A DNA stretch of 16,627 nt, from contig CAYWXT010000114.1 of the NCBI GenBank assembly GCA_964462125.1, positions 1 through 16,627 on the forward strand, in the 5' to 3' direction. This stretch comes from JAWLFY01 sp964462125. Lineage in GTDB: Bacteria; Planctomycetota; Planctomycetia; Pirellulales; Pirellulaceae. Below, in pieces: positions 1-6,708 of this stretch; position 1 is the first letter of the stretch; every line of letters begins with the position of its first letter. The translations under genes were made by a program, and so were the position numbers. The notes below the pieces were generated by a model, which worked only from the letters and a program-made list of their open reading frames with translations, did not search any database and was not told the DNA's origin.

Positions 1-14
1 GAACCATCTCACAA

Positions 15-35
15 AACGGGCTTGATCCACCCGTT
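15..35 (-). terminator. Weak candidate terminator hairpin after the SIMPL gene
   Basis: On the minus strand AACGGG and CCCGTT pair around a 9-nt loop, and the second arm runs into a short T-rich stretch (TTTTG). It lies about 75 bases past the stop of the SIMPL-domain gene. The stem is only six pairs and the T tract is poor, so this is a guess. Nothing else was recognised between positions 1 and 111. Confidence 0.25.
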
Positions 36-111
36 CATGTCTCCGCCGTGAGTATCACTCCGATGATGGAAGTGTTGCTCTTCAAACGATTTGAGTTGCA
101 GGCCACGGTTC

Positions 112-1050
112 TCACTCGCCGGTCTCTGTTTCCTGTTTTTCCTTGGCACGCGTTGCTGCTGGCGACTCGTAGTAAAGGCGGACGGTCGAGACGACCGAAA
201 TCTCCGGCTTCATCGGCATATCGCTCGGTTGGACGTCCGCATTCGGGTACAGCCCGCGGTAGTAGGTATTGCGAGGGCGAGCGGCGCGGAGGAACGGAAT
301 ATCGCGGCGAAATGGGGGAGTGACTCCTTCCGCGTAGGTGCTCGTGAACGACTGGTAGAGTGACTCGGGATAGCGGACCGTGGTCTCTTCCTGCACGTTG
401 ATCGCCCTAGGTCGCTCGTCGAACACAATTTCCAGCAACACGTCTGCCTTGTCTCGGGCCGCCTCGACGGCCTTCTGGCGAGCCTGCACCTTGGTTTCAT
501 CCAGATCACGATTCCAGTAGTCGAAGGCGATGATGTCCGTGACGTTCTGCTCAAAGGCCGCCGCCATCGCCAATGGCACCTCGGCTTCGTTCGACACGGC
601 CAAATGAATATTCGTCTGCATCCGGTAGCCGACTTGCGTTTCGATGCCGACGTCGACGCCGCTCTGCTGCTCAAGTTTCCACTCGTATCGTGGTAACACG
701 GCAATGAAATCGACGACGATGCTCTCGCCAGGGACGCCAATCGCGGACCAAGCCTCTTTCAGACGCTCGATCCGTTCTTGAATCACCTGCTGGCAGCTCT
801 GCGCTGTGTCTCCCTCGCTGGTGACGGCCATTACGATGCGGATTTCCGTCGCGGGGATGCGAACCTCGGCCCGCCCGTCAATTGCGATGTAGCTCTCGGC
901 AGTCTCACGCTCCAAGAGGGGAAGATCAGCCAGGGGAGCAACGTCGCCCTCGGCCCCGGCGCGTGAACCAGCAAGCTGGGCGGAGGCCAATGGGAGTGGT
1001 GCGCAGGCAAATGCCAGCACGACCGCCAATGAAGGAAGGGGGCGAGACAT
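112..1050 (-). CDS. Secreted SIMPL-domain (DUF541) protein
   Basis: This is a 312-residue protein. It opens with a typical Sec signal peptide: Arg at residue 3, a hydrophobic stretch at about 7-22, and an A-S-A cleavage site before Gln25. The rest resembles the SIMPL/DUF541 family. It starts with a strand-rich segment carrying the family-like GRAEVRIPATEIRI and continues with a long central helical region rich in E, Q and A (EARQKAVEAARDKA-like). Family members are periplasmic or envelope proteins (the E. coli example is YggE) of uncertain biochemical role, often linked to stress. The ATG at 1050 is supported by AAGGAG eight bases upstream. The gene is divergent from the exported superoxide dismutase across 228 bp, so both may belong to envelope stress defence, but that link is inference. 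Family assignment is from overall pattern; no catalytic residues are known. Confidence 0.7.
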   Translation of the reverse strand: MSRPLPSLAVVLAFACAPLPLASAQLAGSRAGAEGDVAPLADLPLLERETAESYIAIDGRAEVRIPATEIRIVMAVTSEGDTAQSCQQVIQERIERLKEAWSAIGVPGESIVVDFIAVLPRYEWKLEQQSGVDVGIETQVGYRMQTNIHLAVSNEAEVPLAMAAAFEQNVTDIIAFDYWNRDLDETKVQARQKAVEAARDKADVLLEIVFDERPRAINVQEETTVRYPESLYQSFTSTYAEGVTPPFRRDIPFLRAARPRNTYYRGLYPNADVQPSDMPMKPEISVVSTVRLYYESPAATRAKEKQETETGE

Positions 1051-1278
1051 GAAGAGATCTCCTTGGCTGGGGCGCAGGGCTCAAGTGATACATAATACCG
1101 TATGAGCTCCAAGAGTTTCGCTTGCTGCCGGTTGGACAGCACCACCATCGCCCATGACAATGTCGTGTGGATTCCCTGGCCCCACAGCGGGGCAAATGTG
1201 GCGCGATGGCGCACGCTTCGAGCCACAGGGGAAATTACCCCACGCGTCCGTCTTTTCTGGAAACCGGAGATTCCTGCC

Positions 1279-1995
1279 ATGACCGACCTCAGTCGCCGCA
1301 ATTTCGTCTTCTTGTCATCCGGGGCCGCCCTGGGCAACATGGCTGTCCCGGGCGTTGCCTCCGCCGAAGAAGGTAACAGCGGTCGCCTCGATTTTTCGGA
1401 TAGCGGACTGGTGACCGGCAACCCGAAGCCGCTACGGCACGAATCGATACCGGGCTTTTTAAGCGCCGAGCAGATCGCGCCGCACCACAGGGCGCATTAT
1501 GGCGGCGCATTGAAGGGCTATTCTGCGGCCGACGCGAAGATCGAAGCGTCGATCCAATCGGGCGAGCCGATCGACGCCGCGGAGTACGGTGCGCTGAAGC
1601 GCGCCGTCAACAGCAAGGGGAACAGTGTCGTGCTCCACGAGATGTATTTCGACGGCCTCGTCCCCAAGGCTCCAGATCCTGCCGCCGACGTTCGGAGGGC
1701 CATCGAAGCCAGGTTCGGCTCGCTGGAGAAGTGGGCGGACGACTTCATCGCCTCGGCCAAAAATGCCGCCGGCTGGGCAATGTTGGTCCATCATCCCGTC
1801 AACGGCAAACTCTACAACGTCGTGAGCGATGAACACGCAATGGGCGTCGTATGGATGGCAACCCCGCTGGTCGTGATCGACACCTATGAACATGCGTTTT
1901 ACATCGACTACCAAAACCGCAAGGGCGAATATGTCGAGTCGTTCATCGATCATATCGATTGGAACGAGGTGAACACGCGGTACCGCGCTGGCTAG
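1279..1995 (+). CDS. Tat-exported Fe/Mn-family superoxide dismutase
   Basis: A 238-residue protein predicted to convert superoxide to oxygen and hydrogen peroxide outside the cytoplasm. Residues 5-11 (SRRNFVF) form a twin-arginine motif, followed by a hydrophobic stretch and an A-S-A cleavage site near residue 29. The four metal ligands can be placed: His69 (in PHHRAHYGG), His120 (in VLHEMYF), and Asp201 and His205 (in DTYEHAFY). The C-terminal IDYQNRKGEYVESF block is a family hallmark. Two normally conserved active-site residues differ. The position of the gateway Tyr (E. coli Tyr34) appears to be Ala, and the Trp after the ligand Asp is Tyr. This resembles a divergent exported SOD subgroup with LHE-type centres. 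The ATG at 1279 has GGAG nearby and begins the Tat signal. The frame is open back to 1102, but that part is not protein-like. The gene converges with the metallochaperone-MerT fusion. Confidence 0.87.
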   Translation: MTDLSRRNFVFLSSGAALGNMAVPGVASAEEGNSGRLDFSDSGLVTGNPKPLRHESIPGFLSAEQIAPHHRAHYGGALKGYSAADAKIEASIQSGEPIDAAEYGALKRAVNSKGNSVVLHEMYFDGLVPKAPDPAADVRRAIEARFGSLEKWADDFIASAKNAAGWAMLVHHPVNGKLYNVVSDEHAMGVVWMATPLVVIDTYEHAFYIDYQNRKGEYVESFIDHIDWNEVNTRYRAG

Positions 1996-2003
1996 TGCGT
2001 CGT

Positions 2004-2022
2004 CCACCGTTCGCCTCGGTGG
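2004..2022. terminator. Small hairpin between convergent genes
   Basis: CCACCG and CGGTGG pair around a 7-nt loop, nine bases after the SOD stop and on the far side of the fusion-gene stop at 2150. There is no T tract on either strand, so termination is only suggested by position. The rest of 1996-2149 shows no gene. Confidence 0.25.
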
Positions 2023-2149
2023 CGCGGTGTGTGGAAGCGAGAAGGCGCAAAGCGGCCCACAGCATGAGCGGCAGATCATTCCTTCAATGTTTACGACGGT
2101 TCGAGCGACTCATCTGGGAAACTGCTCGGCTGATCGTCGTCGCTTTCAG

Positions 2150-3394
2150 TTACTGGTCGGATGCTGTTGCCGTGATGCGGTTTCCCTCGGATGTTTCTTC
2201 TGTGCTGAGAAGTTCGCCGCTGAATCCGGTTTTCTTCAAGGCTGCCAAAATCTCTTCCTTGGGGATCGGTTTGCCGGACTCCACGCCCACGACAGCCTGC
2301 TCTTTCTCGTAGCTGAGATCGACGGCGACGACGCTGGGCACTTGACGGATCGCTTGAGCAACCGTCGCCGCACACCCTTCACAGGTCATGCCCTCGATTT
2401 TGAAGACCGCCCGATTCATGTTCTCCGTCACGGCGGCTTGATCCCCGGCTGCAAACAACAAGCCGACGTAGCTGGGAAAGAAGAGGAAAGCGACTGCCAG
2501 CACCGTCACGCCCCACAGCATGACCTTGTTTATCGCCATCATGCTGAAACGGCGCTTGCTGGTCGGGGTGCAGCAGTTTTCTCCCTCGGCTGGCTCCTGC
2601 GTACGATATCCCTGTTCCGCTTCGACAGCAGATTTCTTCGGACGGTAGGTGAAGTAGAACGCAGCCGCCAGAAAGCCGGCGGTGATGACGATAAGCAGCG
2701 GGCGATAGTCTTCTAGCGTGGCTGCAATCCCAGCCCCTGAGACACCGACAGCGAGCAAGCTCAACGGCAGCCAACAGCACGCTGAGGCCATCATCGCGGA
2801 GACGACCGTGCCGATCGTCGCGATCTTCTCGCCACGCCCCACCGATGATTGTGTCGATTGCACGGGAGTCATGTTCGAGTCATTCATCCCCAGTTCCTGC
2901 CGAGCAAACTGGATTCCTTTCGCTACGCTTCCCAGACAACAAGAGCCGCTGGGATTGGATCTCTCGCAGTGGCATCCCGGATCTTTCATCTTCGCCCGGA
3001 TATCCTCCAATGCATCCGAACGGCCTTTCGTGCGAAGCTCGTCCTTGATGCTGGCTACCGAGTGGCCACAACAATAGCACAACGGCCGCTCGCCAGCGGT
3101 TTCCTTCACGCCGACCGGAACCTTGAGTTGCGACTTCGTGAACGTCGTCTCACCTTCCTCGGAGAAGTACAGGATGTCGCAGTGTGACGAATCGCAGAAT
3201 CTCCAGCCGGTATCGCCCGTGATTGGCTGGCATCCCTCGCCGCTGGAATCGCAGCATGAGGGATCGCCGCTGCTGATCTCGGCGGCGAACGGATCCTTGA
3301 GCAGCGCCCGCAGTGTCGACGGCGAGACCCGTTTTGCGTTCGTGTCGCAGGAGGGGCAATGAGTTCGCTTGGCTGTACTTGTTTCTGCGGTCAT
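2150..3394 (-). CDS. CopZ-type metallochaperone / MerT / HMA three-domain fusion
   Basis: A 414-residue protein likely to carry Hg(II) or a similar thiophilic metal across the inner membrane. Residues 1-160 match the Zn/[2Fe-2S] domain of archaeal CopZ-like chaperones. They show HCPSC (Cys13, Cys16), FCDSSHC (67, 72), CYCCGH (106, 108, 109), GCHC (141, 143) and NPSGSCCLG (152, 153). Residues 190-312 resemble MerT: a first membrane helix with a Cys pair (206/207, in ACCWLPLSLLAVGVSG), a second helix at about 232-250, a loop Cys pair (274/275), and a third helix at about 289-313. Residues 328-395 form a MerP-like HMA domain with GMTCEGC (Cys338, Cys341). The start at 3394 was chosen because AAAGG lies upstream, it begins the first domain, and the promoter is only about 60 bp further up; the frame is open to 3877, but that part is antisense to merR. 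The reading frame is uninterrupted across the domain joins. Met170 or Met175 could serve as an internal start giving MerT-HMA alone. It is divergent from merR; no mercuric reductase is present. Confidence 0.85.
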   Translation of the reverse strand: MTAETSTAKRTHCPSCDTNAKRVSPSTLRALLKDPFAAEISSGDPSCCDSSGEGCQPITGDTGWRFCDSSHCDILYFSEEGETTFTKSQLKVPVGVKETAGERPLCYCCGHSVASIKDELRTKGRSDALEDIRAKMKDPGCHCERSNPSGSCCLGSVAKGIQFARQELGMNDSNMTPVQSTQSSVGRGEKIATIGTVVSAMMASACCWLPLSLLAVGVSGAGIAATLEDYRPLLIVITAGFLAAAFYFTYRPKKSAVEAEQGYRTQEPAEGENCCTPTSKRRFSMMAINKVMLWGVTVLAVAFLFFPSYVGLLFAAGDQAAVTENMNRAVFKIEGMTCEGCAATVAQAIRQVPSVVAVDLSYEKEQAVVGVESGKPIPKEEILAALKKTGFSGELLSTEETSEGNRITATASDQ

Positions 3395-3431
3395 TGAGTG
3401 CCTTTCTGAGACAGCGGAGCGCAAGCAGCTC

Positions 3432-3460
3432 TTGTCGGGTTGTCGTTGTACACCTATTAT
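3432..3460 (+). promoter_or_regulatory. Candidate merR promoter
   Basis: TTGTCG at 3432-3437 and TATTAT at 3455-3460 are separated by 17 bp, a normal spacing. Transcription would start near 3467, at the edge of the 16-bp palindrome, so MerR bound there would repress its own gene. That leaves a leader of about 99 bases before merR. The call comes from consensus matching only. Confidence 0.5.
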
Positions 3461-3487
3461 CGAGGTTGTACCTAGGTACAAGGTCAA
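3456..3487 (-). promoter_or_regulatory. MerR-type promoter of the fusion gene
   Basis: On the minus strand TTGACC (3487-3482) and GATAAT (3461-3456) are separated by 20 bp. This over-long spacer is typical of promoters that MerR-family proteins activate by untwisting DNA. The spacer holds a perfect palindrome. The predicted start near 3449 gives a leader of about 55 bases to the ATG at 3394. Confidence 0.75.
3466..3481. promoter_or_regulatory. MerR operator palindrome
   Basis: TTGTACCTAGGTACAA is a perfect 16-bp palindrome inside the spacer of the fusion-gene promoter and at the predicted start of the merR transcript. Its position is that of known mer, cue and znt operators, so MerR binding here would control both genes. 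Confidence 0.78.
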
Positions 3488-3565
3488 GGCCGTCTGAGGA
3501 TTTTCTCGATAAATCTCGCTGGTCGGCAGGCAACCATCTTCAGACAAAGCGTTTCGGGAGTGGCG

Positions 3566-3976
3566 ATGGCACGGCAATTCACGATCAGCCAAGTGGCGAA
3601 CGCCGCGAAACTTCCAGCGACAACCGTGCGTTACTACGAGCGGGTTGGACTGGTCGAGCCGGAAGATCGCAGTGCTGGCAATTACCGGCTCTACAGCGAA
3701 GAGTCGCTCCGCAAACTGAAGTTCATTCGTTCCGCGCAGGCGATTGGCTTCACGTTGGATGACGTGAAGGCCCTCCTTTCCACCTCGAGTAACACGGCTG
3801 CATCCTGTCGAGAGGTGCAGTCGCTCATTGAAGCGCGGCTCGCCGACGTGACCAAACGGTTGAAGGACTTGCGGCATGTCCAGCGAGTATTGAAGTCATC
3901 GCTGGAAAAGTGCAAAGAGACGGAGAGATCCGACGGCTGCCATGTCATCGAGACGTTGCGCGAGACGGCGAAATGA
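3566..3976 (+). CDS. merR: MerR, Hg(II)-type transcriptional regulator
   Basis: A 136-residue MerR-family regulator that should repress its target promoter without metal and activate it when metal is bound. The N-terminal winged helix-turn-helix is clear: FTISQVANAAKLPATTVRYYERVGL at residues 5-29 (quoted as FTISQVANAAKL and TVRYYERVGL) and NYRLYSEESLRKLKFI from 39. A helix at about 80-115 forms the dimer coiled coil. Cys81, Cys116 and Cys125 are spaced 35 and 9 apart, identical to Cys82, Cys117 and Cys126 of the classical mercury sensor, which bind one Hg(II) in a trigonal site across the dimer. The ATG at 3566 was chosen because GGGAG ends five bases upstream; a GTG at 3560 is an in-frame alternative. 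It is transcribed divergently from the CopZ-MerT-HMA gene. Other thiophilic metals such as Pb or Cd are possible ligands, but the Cys pattern favours Hg. Confidence 0.93.
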   Translation: MARQFTISQVANAAKLPATTVRYYERVGLVEPEDRSAGNYRLYSEESLRKLKFIRSAQAIGFTLDDVKALLSTSSNTAASCREVQSLIEARLADVTKRLKDLRHVQRVLKSSLEKCKETERSDGCHVIETLRETAK

Positions 3977-3999
3977 TCGGGTCATGGGCTTTCCGTGAA

Positions 4000-4030
4000 C
4001 GCTGCGAACAGCGCTACGCAAACCGTAGCG
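4000..4030 (+). terminator. Tandem/alternative hairpins after merR
   Basis: CGCTG-CGAA-CAGCG (4000-4013) overlaps by two bases with CGCTACG-CAAAC-CGTAGCG (4012-4030), a perfect 7-bp stem with a 5-nt loop. They begin 24 bases after the merR stop and overlap the end of the pseudogene on the other strand. No T tract follows, so a terminator role is possible but unproven; a degraded repeat is an alternative. Confidence 0.35.
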
Positions 4031-4738
4031 TGAGCAGATCCTCGTGTTCGTCCGCGAGATCACGGAAAACTGAATCAGCATCGCGCTGGTGAAGTTCGCC
4101 CTGACTAAGCGAACTTCCTCCCTGCTGCCGACTGGGCGGTTGAAGTATCTGATCGACGGCCCGCTGGTTCAAGTGGTTGACCACCAGCAAGCTGTCCAAG
4201 GGGGTGACCCGACCGTCAGTCGCCGGTCACAATGGAAAGGTTGCCGCTGATCTCAAGCGGATCCCCCGCTAACGGCGAGCCGGTCAAAAAGACGTTGTCG
4301 TCGTCGCTTTCAGCGACCTGCGACGAGCCCCCGCCGGTGTTAATCTTCACATTGCCTCCGACGTCGAATCCGGCAAGGGTGAGCGTGTCGTCTCCCGACT
4401 TCATCGAGGCGACCAGGTTCCGCCGGCGTTTCAAAGGTAATGCTCGCCGTATCGCCTGCGTCGACCATGAAGGCGAAGAAGCCCGTGTTGTAGAGGGGCG
4501 GCTGCCCAATGCTCTTGGCCTCCCCATTGGTGAAGGTCACCTGTTCCGGCGAATCGAACAGCGTGAATTCGCCACTCGTATCGGTGAATTCGAAGCTTGT
4601 CATGTTCGACAGCACGAGTCTCGCCTCGAGCTGTTCAACGCGCAACTGCTTTCGGCGGGACGGCCGTTTGCCGCGTTTCGGCTCAGCACAACGCCTGTAA
4701 ACCGGACGGGCTATCCGTCGATGACTCATTTCAAACAC
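4014..4738 (-). pseudogene. Frameshifted planctomycete surface protein with dockerin-like C-terminus
   Basis: Three consecutive minus-strand frames read as parts of one protein. The first (from a GTG at 4738, with GGGAG six bases upstream) has a basic N-terminus and then VEQLEARLVLS, the N-terminal signature of many large planctomycete exported proteins. It continues into beta-rich sequence ending near TFETPAE at about 4425. One base later in phase the protein resumes as NLVASMKSGDDTLTLAGFDVGGNV and runs to a stop at 4216. The third frame resumes at once as DGRVTPLDSLLVVNHLN, a dockerin type I calcium loop and helix, and ends at 4014 after a short acidic tail (DADSVFRDLADEHEDLL). Such proteins usually run to many hundreds of residues, so most of the body is probably lost. 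The second break can be explained by an 8-bp loss from an original DVNGDG-type loop, which is inference. Sequencing error could explain one break but hardly both plus the short length. Confidence 0.72.
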
Positions 4739-4819
4739 AGCAATCTCCCAGGCTCAAGGAATCGGGCGGTACCGGCTGCAGCGACAGACCGCATTCCCTC
4801 TAGCGTGTGAATGCCTCGT

Positions 4820-4838
4820 TTGTGCAACTGTTGCGCAA
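4820..4838. repeat. Imperfect 9-bp inverted repeat
   Basis: TTGTGCAAC and GTTGCGCAA flank a single T and match at eight of nine positions. TTGTG at 4820-4824 also pairs with CACAA at 4843-4847. The element lies about 80 bp upstream of the surface-protein pseudogene and has operator-like dimensions. No gene for a partner protein can be named. Confidence 0.4.
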
Positions 4839-5153
4839 TTCACACAACGCAAAGGATTTTGCACGCGTGAGTTCGAACGGGAGCAACTCGATCGGGATCC
4901 GTGCCTATTCCTCGGGGGCGAACCAGTCACTTTGCGATGCCGTGATCGGCTGCGGGTGCTGTCGGTTCGGGGGCCCGTCTCTGGGCAAGCGACGTTGGCG
5001 GTGAACTTCACCCGTCACGACGGACGAGCGTGCGACCTTCAGCCATCCTTCGTCGCCGCATCGCCCGTCGCCACGCGACTTCGTTCGGCCTATGCGCAAC
5101 AGACCCGACGATAAATGGTCGATCCTGGCATTAAACAATCGTGCTCAGCGCAG

Positions 5154-5180
5154 CGATGCTCGTACTCGTACTCGTCATCG
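5154..5180. repeat. CTCGTA hexamer repeat inside a small hairpin
   Basis: Two exact copies of CTCGTA (5159-5170) and a variant CTCGTC (5171-5176) are flanked by CGATG (5154-5158) and CATCG (5176-5180), which can pair. It lies about 110 bp beyond the asnS stop. From memory, similar TACTCG-type microsatellites recur between genes in planctomycete genomes, but this was not verified. Confidence 0.5.
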
Positions 5181-5287
5181 AAAGGGGCAACGATGACGGA
5201 TTCCGTCTTCGATCCCGACCGACTCGACGTTGGAGGCGACGGGAGTATTGGAAATGATCGCACGAAGTCCCGAAGAGCGGCGCCCGC

Positions 5288-6691
5288 CTAGAACTCTGCG
5301 TTTCCCGGCGTCCGGGGAAAGGGAACCACATCGCGGATGTTGGCCATCCCGGTGACGTATTGCACGGCTCGCTCCAGGCCGAGTCCAAAGCCGGCGTGGG
5401 GGACCGTGCCGAAGCGCCGCAAGTCGAGATACCACCAGTAATCAGCTTCATCAAGTCCCGCCGCGGACATCCGTTCGCGGACCACATCGAGCCGTTCCTC
5501 GCGCTGACTGCCGCCGATGATCTCGCCGACGCCGGGGACCAACACATCCATCGCTGCCACGGTTCGACCATCGTCGCTGAGCCGCATGTAGAACGGTTTG
5601 ATCGATGACGGGTAGTCGGTCAGGATCAGCGGCCCATCGACATGTTTCTCCGTCAAGTAACGTTCATGCTCCGCCTGCAAATCGGTACCCCACGCAATCG
5701 GGTAGTCGAACTTGTCGCCGCATGATGTCAGCACCTCGATCGCATCGCTGTAGGTCATGTGCTCGAAGGGACGTTCGATGACGCGGCGGAGCTGGTCGAT
5801 CACGCCCGGCTGAATACGCTGGTCAAAGAACTGCATGTCCTCGTCGCACTGCTCCAGGCAGTCCCCGAACAGCCGCTTGAGGAAACCTTCGGCCAGGCGC
5901 ATGTTGTCGGTCAAGTCAAAGAATGCTGCCTCCGGTTCGACCATCCAGAACTCGGAAAGATGCCGGCTCGTGTGGCTGTTTTCCGCCCGGAACGTGGGGC
6001 CGAAGGTGTAGATGCGACCGAGTGCCGAGGCGTAAGCTTCCCCCTCGAGCTGCCCGCTGACGGTCAGGTAGGTCGGTTGGTGAAAGAAATCGAGTTCGTA
6101 ATCGACCGGCCCGCCCGACTGGGCGAGCCGCTCCAGATCGAGCGCCGTGACGCGGAACATCTCCCCCGCCCCCTCACAGTCGCTGGCGGTGATAATCGGC
6201 GTGTGGGTGTAGAGGAATCCCTGCTCCGAAAAATAGCGGTGAATCGACTGGCTGATCCGATCCCGCACCCGCATCACGGCGCCGAGGGTGTTGGTACGGG
6301 GTCGCAAATGAGCCCACTCACGGAGCTTTTCGAACGAATGACGTTTCTTTTGCAGCGGGTACGTTTCCGGATCGGCCCAGCCGAGCACCCGGATCTCGGC
6401 GGCGTGCAATTCGGTCGTCTGGCCCTTGGCCGGTGACTGTTGAATTTCACCGACCGCAACGACGCTGCAGCCGGCGCCGAGCCTTTGGATCTCGGAGGCG
6501 TAGTTCGACAGCTCCCCGGGGGCGACGACTTGCAGGTTCCCCAGGGAGCTGCCGTCGTTGATTTCGAGAAAGCTGAAACCGCCCTTGCTGTCGCGGCGGG
6601 TGCGGACCCAACCGCGAATCTCGGCTTCGCGGCCGATCGACGCTTCGCGCCGGGCCGTGGCGATGTTGATCCATTCGGGCATATCAGGCAT
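5288..6691 (-). CDS. asnS: Asparaginyl-tRNA synthetase
   Basis: A 467-residue class IIb aminoacyl-tRNA synthetase that charges tRNA(Asn) with asparagine in the cytoplasm. An OB-fold anticodon-binding domain spans about residues 20-105 (EIRGWVRTRRDSKGGFSFLE). The catalytic domain follows: YTHTPIITASDCEGAGEMF at 161-179, motif 2 as FRAENSHTSRHLSEFWMVEPE from 234 (FRAENSHTSRH then EFWMVEPE), and motif 3 as GFGLGLER at 434-441. The end (NIRDVVPFPRTPGNAEF) is typical of AsnRS rather than AspRS. Length matches the family. Two ATGs (6691 and 6682) are possible; neither has a clear Shine-Dalgarno. The frame is open to 7039, but the upstream part overlaps the NRAMP-like gene and is not AsnRS-like. It starts 17 bp after that gene and is probably co-transcribed with it and trxB. 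Confidence 0.96.
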   Translation of the reverse strand: MPDMPEWINIATARREASIGREAEIRGWVRTRRDSKGGFSFLEINDGSSLGNLQVVAPGELSNYASEIQRLGAGCSVVAVGEIQQSPAKGQTTELHAAEIRVLGWADPETYPLQKKRHSFEKLREWAHLRPRTNTLGAVMRVRDRISQSIHRYFSEQGFLYTHTPIITASDCEGAGEMFRVTALDLERLAQSGGPVDYELDFFHQPTYLTVSGQLEGEAYASALGRIYTFGPTFRAENSHTSRHLSEFWMVEPEAAFFDLTDNMRLAEGFLKRLFGDCLEQCDEDMQFFDQRIQPGVIDQLRRVIERPFEHMTYSDAIEVLTSCGDKFDYPIAWGTDLQAEHERYLTEKHVDGPLILTDYPSSIKPFYMRLSDDGRTVAAMDVLVPGVGEIIGGSQREERLDVVRERMSAAGLDEADYWWYLDLRRFGTVPHAGFGLGLERAVQYVTGMANIRDVVPFPRTPGNAEF

Positions 6692-6708
6692 AGGAAACAG
6701 ACTTAGCC

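Larger units (their letters stand above)
4739..5287. other. 549-bp region with no recognisable gene
   Basis: Short open frames occur on both strands, but their translations are Arg/Ser-rich with no recognisable motif, and they look non-coding. Two DNA structures stand out and are listed separately: an imperfect inverted repeat at 4820-4838 and a hexamer repeat at 5154-5180. The part next to 4739 probably held the promoter of the dead surface-protein gene; no convincing -35/-10 pair was found. Confidence 0.55.

Noticed and set aside
1179..1193. GCCCC/GGGGC hairpin upstream of the SOD gene
   Set aside because: Five pairs in GC-rich DNA is expected by chance, and no regulatory context supports it.
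1102..1278. N-terminal extension of the SOD frame
   Set aside because: The translation is not protein-like and would bury the Tat signal, which must be at the N-terminus.
3395..3877. Upstream extension of the fusion-gene frame
   Set aside because: This part is antisense to merR and crosses the promoter region; a good Shine-Dalgarno and the start of the chaperone domain place the start at 3394.
4754..5138. Two small minus-strand frames beyond the pseudogene
   Set aside because: Arg/Ser-rich translations with no motif, and no convincing start site.
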